NCBI RefSeq assembly: GCF_018139145.2 | Contig: NC_059500.1 | Coordinates: 53,810,663-53,874,662 of the forward strand | Source of the DNA: Gymnogyps californianus | Lineage: Eukaryota > Chordata > Aves > Accipitriformes > Cathartidae | DNA length: 64,000 nucleotides | Direction: 5' to 3' | In this document: positions 59,601 to 64,000 of the stretch, piece by piece | How positions within the stretch are numbered: position 1 is the first letter of the stretch | Layout: the number at the start of each line of letters is the position of its first letter | Notes under the pieces: model-generated | The model's database searches: none | Told to the model about the DNA's origin: nothing | The model's input: the letters and a program-made list of their open reading frames with translations, nothing else | Translations under genes and position numbers: made by a program

Positions 59601-62600
59601 AGGGAAGTTACTTGCTATAACACCACAGGAAAATCTTATGTATTTTAAAAGGAAAAGAAAAAAAAACCCCAAACAGTGGATTAAATGCTCAGGCTAGTCA
59701 GCTGTAAAGCCATGAGTTTTAATAAAGCACAGAGAAAAATCACTCTGATTATTGCAGACATTTTCGGAATTCAGCCAAGAGAGATGGAAGGAGTATTCCT
59801 GTGAAGAGACTGCTAGAAGGAAGGGGAAGAACAGTTTATTCTAGTGTTACTGCAAAATCAAAGTCAGCAATCTGTGCTTATATACAGTATGTGACCTGAA
59901 ATACTGGGATAATACTCATTTACAATAGCTAGACTCCATCATTTTACCACACAAAACAATCATTCCGGAAAAGATCAGTACAGTTCTTTTGGATTAATCA
60001 TTATGTTTATACTCACTTTCTGTCAAATTGTTTTTTATTTTTATACTCCGCTATGGTTAAATAGAATAAAAAGCTAATTCTGAGCAAAGAAAGTGCAAGT
60101 AATAAAATTAATTGGATGCATTCCACCTGTTTTTCCTAGCAATCAATTATTCACAAATGGTCACAAAATCATTTGGCAACATTAGTTACCATTTGATAAT
60201 ATGTAAGTTTATGCAATTAGTAATTATTGGTTTCAGATCATTCTCTAATTACCTGTAAACACTCAACATCCATTTTATAGTGGTATGTCCCTTCACACAA
60301 GTCACACAGGACTGTGTGCAGTTTCTCACTGGACAAGTTATGTAACTAACCAGCAGTATAAACCAGTAGCGTTAGAATTCAGTTTCCTGAGTTTTGCAGT
60401 AGAGTTTTGCAATAGTGTTTCTGGGTTTTTTTCAGTGAATGAACCGAAGAACAGACACATTTTTATTCTGAATTTTGGAAATGTATCTATTATTCAGAAG
60501 TGGCTTTCACCAAGCATTCAAGAACCCAAACCTAAAATTTGCAAGTAAATTAGTAAATTTGCTAGTGAATTTTGAGCGGAAATATATGTGGATACAAATA
60601 TTGCAATAAAGTCGTAGTTATGGTTTAGTTAGGTTAGAAATCAAATAAATTTGGGCCCAAAATACTTTCTTATGTTTACTTGTCTCTGAGAAAATAGAAA
60701 GGAAAATCAAAGCAGAGCTCTTACCCATACATTAACAGCCATACACAATAGATAAAGCCAAATGTGAAGGGGGAAAAAGATTTGAACGTTGTGAAAGCAA
60801 CCTATATCACTTAATGGATTAATCATTGTCAGCATCAATAAATATATGTGCCAAAACGGGCTATCAGATTTAACATAGCTACCACAACATTTGCAGAAGG
60901 TTTGGGTTCTTTGGACTAAAATCCATATAGAAACAACCTGTGAACTTCAGTTTGGTTTTCATAACTGCTATAAATTCAGTAGGGGGTTATTTTTTAAAAA
61001 ATTCTTCTACATCAGTGAAAATATCCTTAGAAATACATTATCTTCTTTCAGACTTTATTATCTGGGTTTCAGTGACTGATGAATATGGTCTTAGTTTCAT
61101 GAGTAGCCTACCACTGAAGTACTTGCTTTGTGCACGCAATTACTTTGCCAAAAGCCGTTGTGGTTTCTGAATACGTCTAGAGAACTGCATTCCTTGAAGG
61201 TGTTTGATATTTGATACTAGGAACCCGAAACATCCAGAATCACAGATAATTTTTAAAGTCTTGGCTTTAGGAAGTAAGTTTATTCTTTTAGATTCTGGAA
61301 CACACGATGCAGCCTCTTAAGGAAAGCACCAACGTTATGAACTGCAGATCATTTAATTGGATTGGATCACCTCTGATCAATAAAGAGGCTATATACAAAC
61401 TACATATGGTTTTCCAAGAGGAAAAAAGGGATTGTAGAAGGATCTAAATGACTCTGGTATGCATTTCCTAACATTGTTTTCAGTGTAGACCAGTGCTGGA
61501 ACAATATTTTCTATTCACTGTAAACAAACTGACCAAAGAACCGTGAAAGCTGCCATGTGTGGAAAGAAATGAATTAAGCTTTTTTGGGGCGATGGCTGCT
61601 TGTTTTTACCAGGTAACACCCCCTACCTGAAGTACGGGGTACACAGTACGGTTACAGTATATTACATGGATATGGGAATTGCGGACAAAATGATTGGAGA
61701 GATAGGAGCTCTTGCACAGGGAAGCATTGGTAAATAGGATGACCTAGACTTGTCATATGTTATACATTTAAATTACTGGTTTTACTAGGTATTTCTGGAA
61801 TTTTATGAACATTTGCTATATTGTATCATCTGAAACTCACAAAAGTGCACTTGAATTATATTGCTATACATATTATATTGATACATGTTATCCATAAGAC
61901 AAGTGTTACGTTATCGCAGAACAGTGTTGCCTGTAATAGATCATGCCCTGACTCCACTGTTGAATTTGAAGAAGAATGTTTTCAGTCTGAAGATGAACAG
62001 TAAAGGAGAACATACGTGTTGAAGGCAGGAATCTGATCTGGTAGGCTGTTGGACTTCATCTGCAGCATGGGACACCATGCCTATCCAAGAAGCAGGATCC
62101 TGACTTACAGGTGTCAAGATGCAAAATACATTTGCAAGTATCTTCTTGAGCAGATACAAGGGACAAAGTAAAAGAAAAGAAGAAAACAGTGGGATTTTCT
62201 TGTATATGATTAGTGGATATTAACCTTAATTTCATCTTCAGTGTCTCTTCATTGTAGGCACTTGTCTGGTCTGAGATGCATATTAAATAACGTCTGATAG
62301 TGTATTAAGGTGCCTATAGCATTAGCAGTGCCCTCTGCAGGCTTTTATTTGGTAAGCAAAGAGAGCTGTAGCAACTTCACTCTATTTTGATTACGTATTT
62401 ATACTGGTTGAGCTAGTTCTTTTTAAATATTTTGCTAGCAGAGCATCATCTGAACTTTGGAATTTTATTCCCAAGCTGCTTGGAAATAAACACGGAGTGC
62501 TGTAAGTGAACATCCACAAAGTGCTACACAAACAAATTACACGCTTGTTTCAAGAGCCTGGTTTCCTATCAGTTTGTGTGTTACAACCATACAGCATCCT

Positions 62601-64000
62601 GGGCAACAGGAATTCCAGTTTCCATCTCTCTTCCCCTTAGGACCTCATCTCTGTCTATACTGACCTGGCTGTGTCTGAAAGAAATGGGTGATCAATTCAG
62701 TTTTTAGTTCTTTGTGATCAATGACTACACTGAAAAAAAATCAGCTGTTTTATAAGGGCCTTGTGTCAGATTCAGCCAAGTTGATACTGAGGTAGAGCTG
62801 TCCCAACATCCCTAAAATACTGCTGCAAGTACAGCTGAAACTGTCACTGTTGGAATAGGCATCATATTTTGAGCTGTTTCCTGTTCAAATCCAATGTAAA
62901 ACATTATTTTCGAACTCTGCTTTTTTTTTTCTATTTGTTAATGGTCTATCTCTTGCAGCTTAAAATATCTTCCAGTTGCATGACAAAACTCAGAAATCAT
63001 TTCTCTTTTGGTAAATTACATGAAAACTGATTGCTCATCCCAAATCATTGATTAAATGGTAGCCCATTCAATGCGAGAATATCAGCATGAAGTAGAGCCT
63101 TTTCATTACTGTATTTGTGAGTGAATTGCTCTTCTTCATGCCTGTCCCCTGCACATCAAACAAAATATGTTTTCCAATCAGGAGGCTCAGAGCAGTGAGG
63201 ACAATTATATGCCAAGAGTTCTGACTTGTGGTCTGAGACCATGCAGGGACATCTGTGTGGTCTCTAGGAAGTCACCCAAGTCTTTGTTGTTAAAATTTTG
63301 CTAACGCTATGTGCCTCACCAAACTGTTATGTGTGTAAATTAGTTACAGAGACAGATTCCAAGTTGTTTGTCAAGCAGAAGCTTCTACTTAATTCAGCTG
63401 AAGATCTGAAGGGGCGACATCAGGACTAGCTGGTAATATACAGGCACACAAAAAGTGTGAATACTCTCAGTTATGTTCTTAGGTGGACCTCACAAATATT
63501 GAATAACCTATCAGAAAAATAAACCCATTAAAGAAGAATGCATTAGAAAAATTATAGAGAGTTGGTTGACTTTATCCACATTTAGAAAAATCTCTAATTA
63601 ACTATCCTGTGGCCTGTTTAGAGGTTTGATGTTTGTAAATAAACACTGTGTGGAGCTATAGAGCTTGTTCTTCTGGAGATATAAATTAGATAGCATCAAA
63701 ACAGCAAAATAAAAGGGGAAGTGCTATATGAACTTCTGCTTTTAGGCTACGCTCCAGTAGTCACATTTTTTCAGTCACTGAACCATGCCAACCTTTCAGC
63801 AGTTCCTTGACAGAGTTAAGTAGACATTTTCCTAAATGTAATCAAAGCACTTGTTTTCAGTGATATGATCTCAATAAAAAAAGAGAAGCATTTCAGCTTT
63901 TGTAGACCATACCCACAAAACTATTGAGTGGGAAGCTAACTGGTTGGAATGCTGGCAGAACAAAACACAATTCTGTACACTGATGCTTACTTGTTTTGGT
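56601..64000. other. Region upstream of RIC1, no gene recognised
   Basis: AT-rich sequence with A/T homopolymers (for example 56858-56894). No recognisable exon, RNA gene or transposon. In mammals PDCD1LG2 and CD274 lie upstream of RIC1 on the same strand; no immunoglobulin-like exon is visible here, so if present they are further right. Confidence 0.5.

Noticed and set aside
61590..61740. Segment with exon-like look (CCAG|GTAACACC) and a short frame with MIGEIGALAQGSIGK
   Set aside because: Too short, no acceptor/donor pair, no recognised family; not enough to call an exon.

Overview
This is a window of vertebrate nuclear DNA, almost certainly from a bird. It is AT-rich, intron-dominated and poor in transposable elements. 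The elements that are present are avian: two CR1 LINE fragments ending in ATTCTATG-type octamers, and two LTRs of a kind common in bird genomes. A single protein-coding gene can be read with confidence: RIC1 (KIAA1432/CIP150), partner of RGP1 in the guanine-nucleotide exchange complex for RAB6A. I recognised it by comparing the translated exons with my memory of the human protein. RIC1 is on human 9p24, which corresponds to the avian Z chromosome, so the window is probably Z-linked; that is inference.

RIC1 lies on the minus strand and appears complete. It has 26 coding exons between the ATG at 55293 and the stop at 5604. All 25 introns are GT-AG, all exon phases agree, and the joined CDS is 4260 nt including the stop (1419 residues; human about 1423). 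The layout is lopsided: exons 1-3 are spread over about 16 kb and separated from the rest by introns of 10.9, 4.6 and 12.0 kb, while exons 4-26 are packed into 22 kb. The N-terminal half (exons 2-18) is the WD40-like propeller region, exons 19-20 carry the conserved RIC1 domain, and exons 21-26 carry serine-rich and acidic tail segments.

Region by region, left to right. 1-1798: no gene recognised. 1799-3432: an ERVL-like LTR interrupted first by a locally duplicated segment and then by a second LTR (2510-3070). 3433-5603: downstream flank and 3' UTR of RIC1 with candidate polyadenylation signals. 5604-55293: RIC1, with a CR1 fragment in intron 3 (29551-30202), another in intron 1 (52566-52755), and an unexplained exon-like open segment in intron 2 (43353-43526). 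About 55360-56600: a GC-rich CpG-island promoter with Sp1, CCAAT, CRE and NRF1-type motifs plus 14- and 24-base G runs. 56600-64000: no gene recognised.

No CRISPR array, operon or obviously new biological system is present. The most interesting items are the layered LTR history with its preserved empty site, two NAGNAG tandem acceptors in RIC1, the exon-like segment in intron 2 that would act as a poison exon in RIC1 frame, and the promoter motif cluster.
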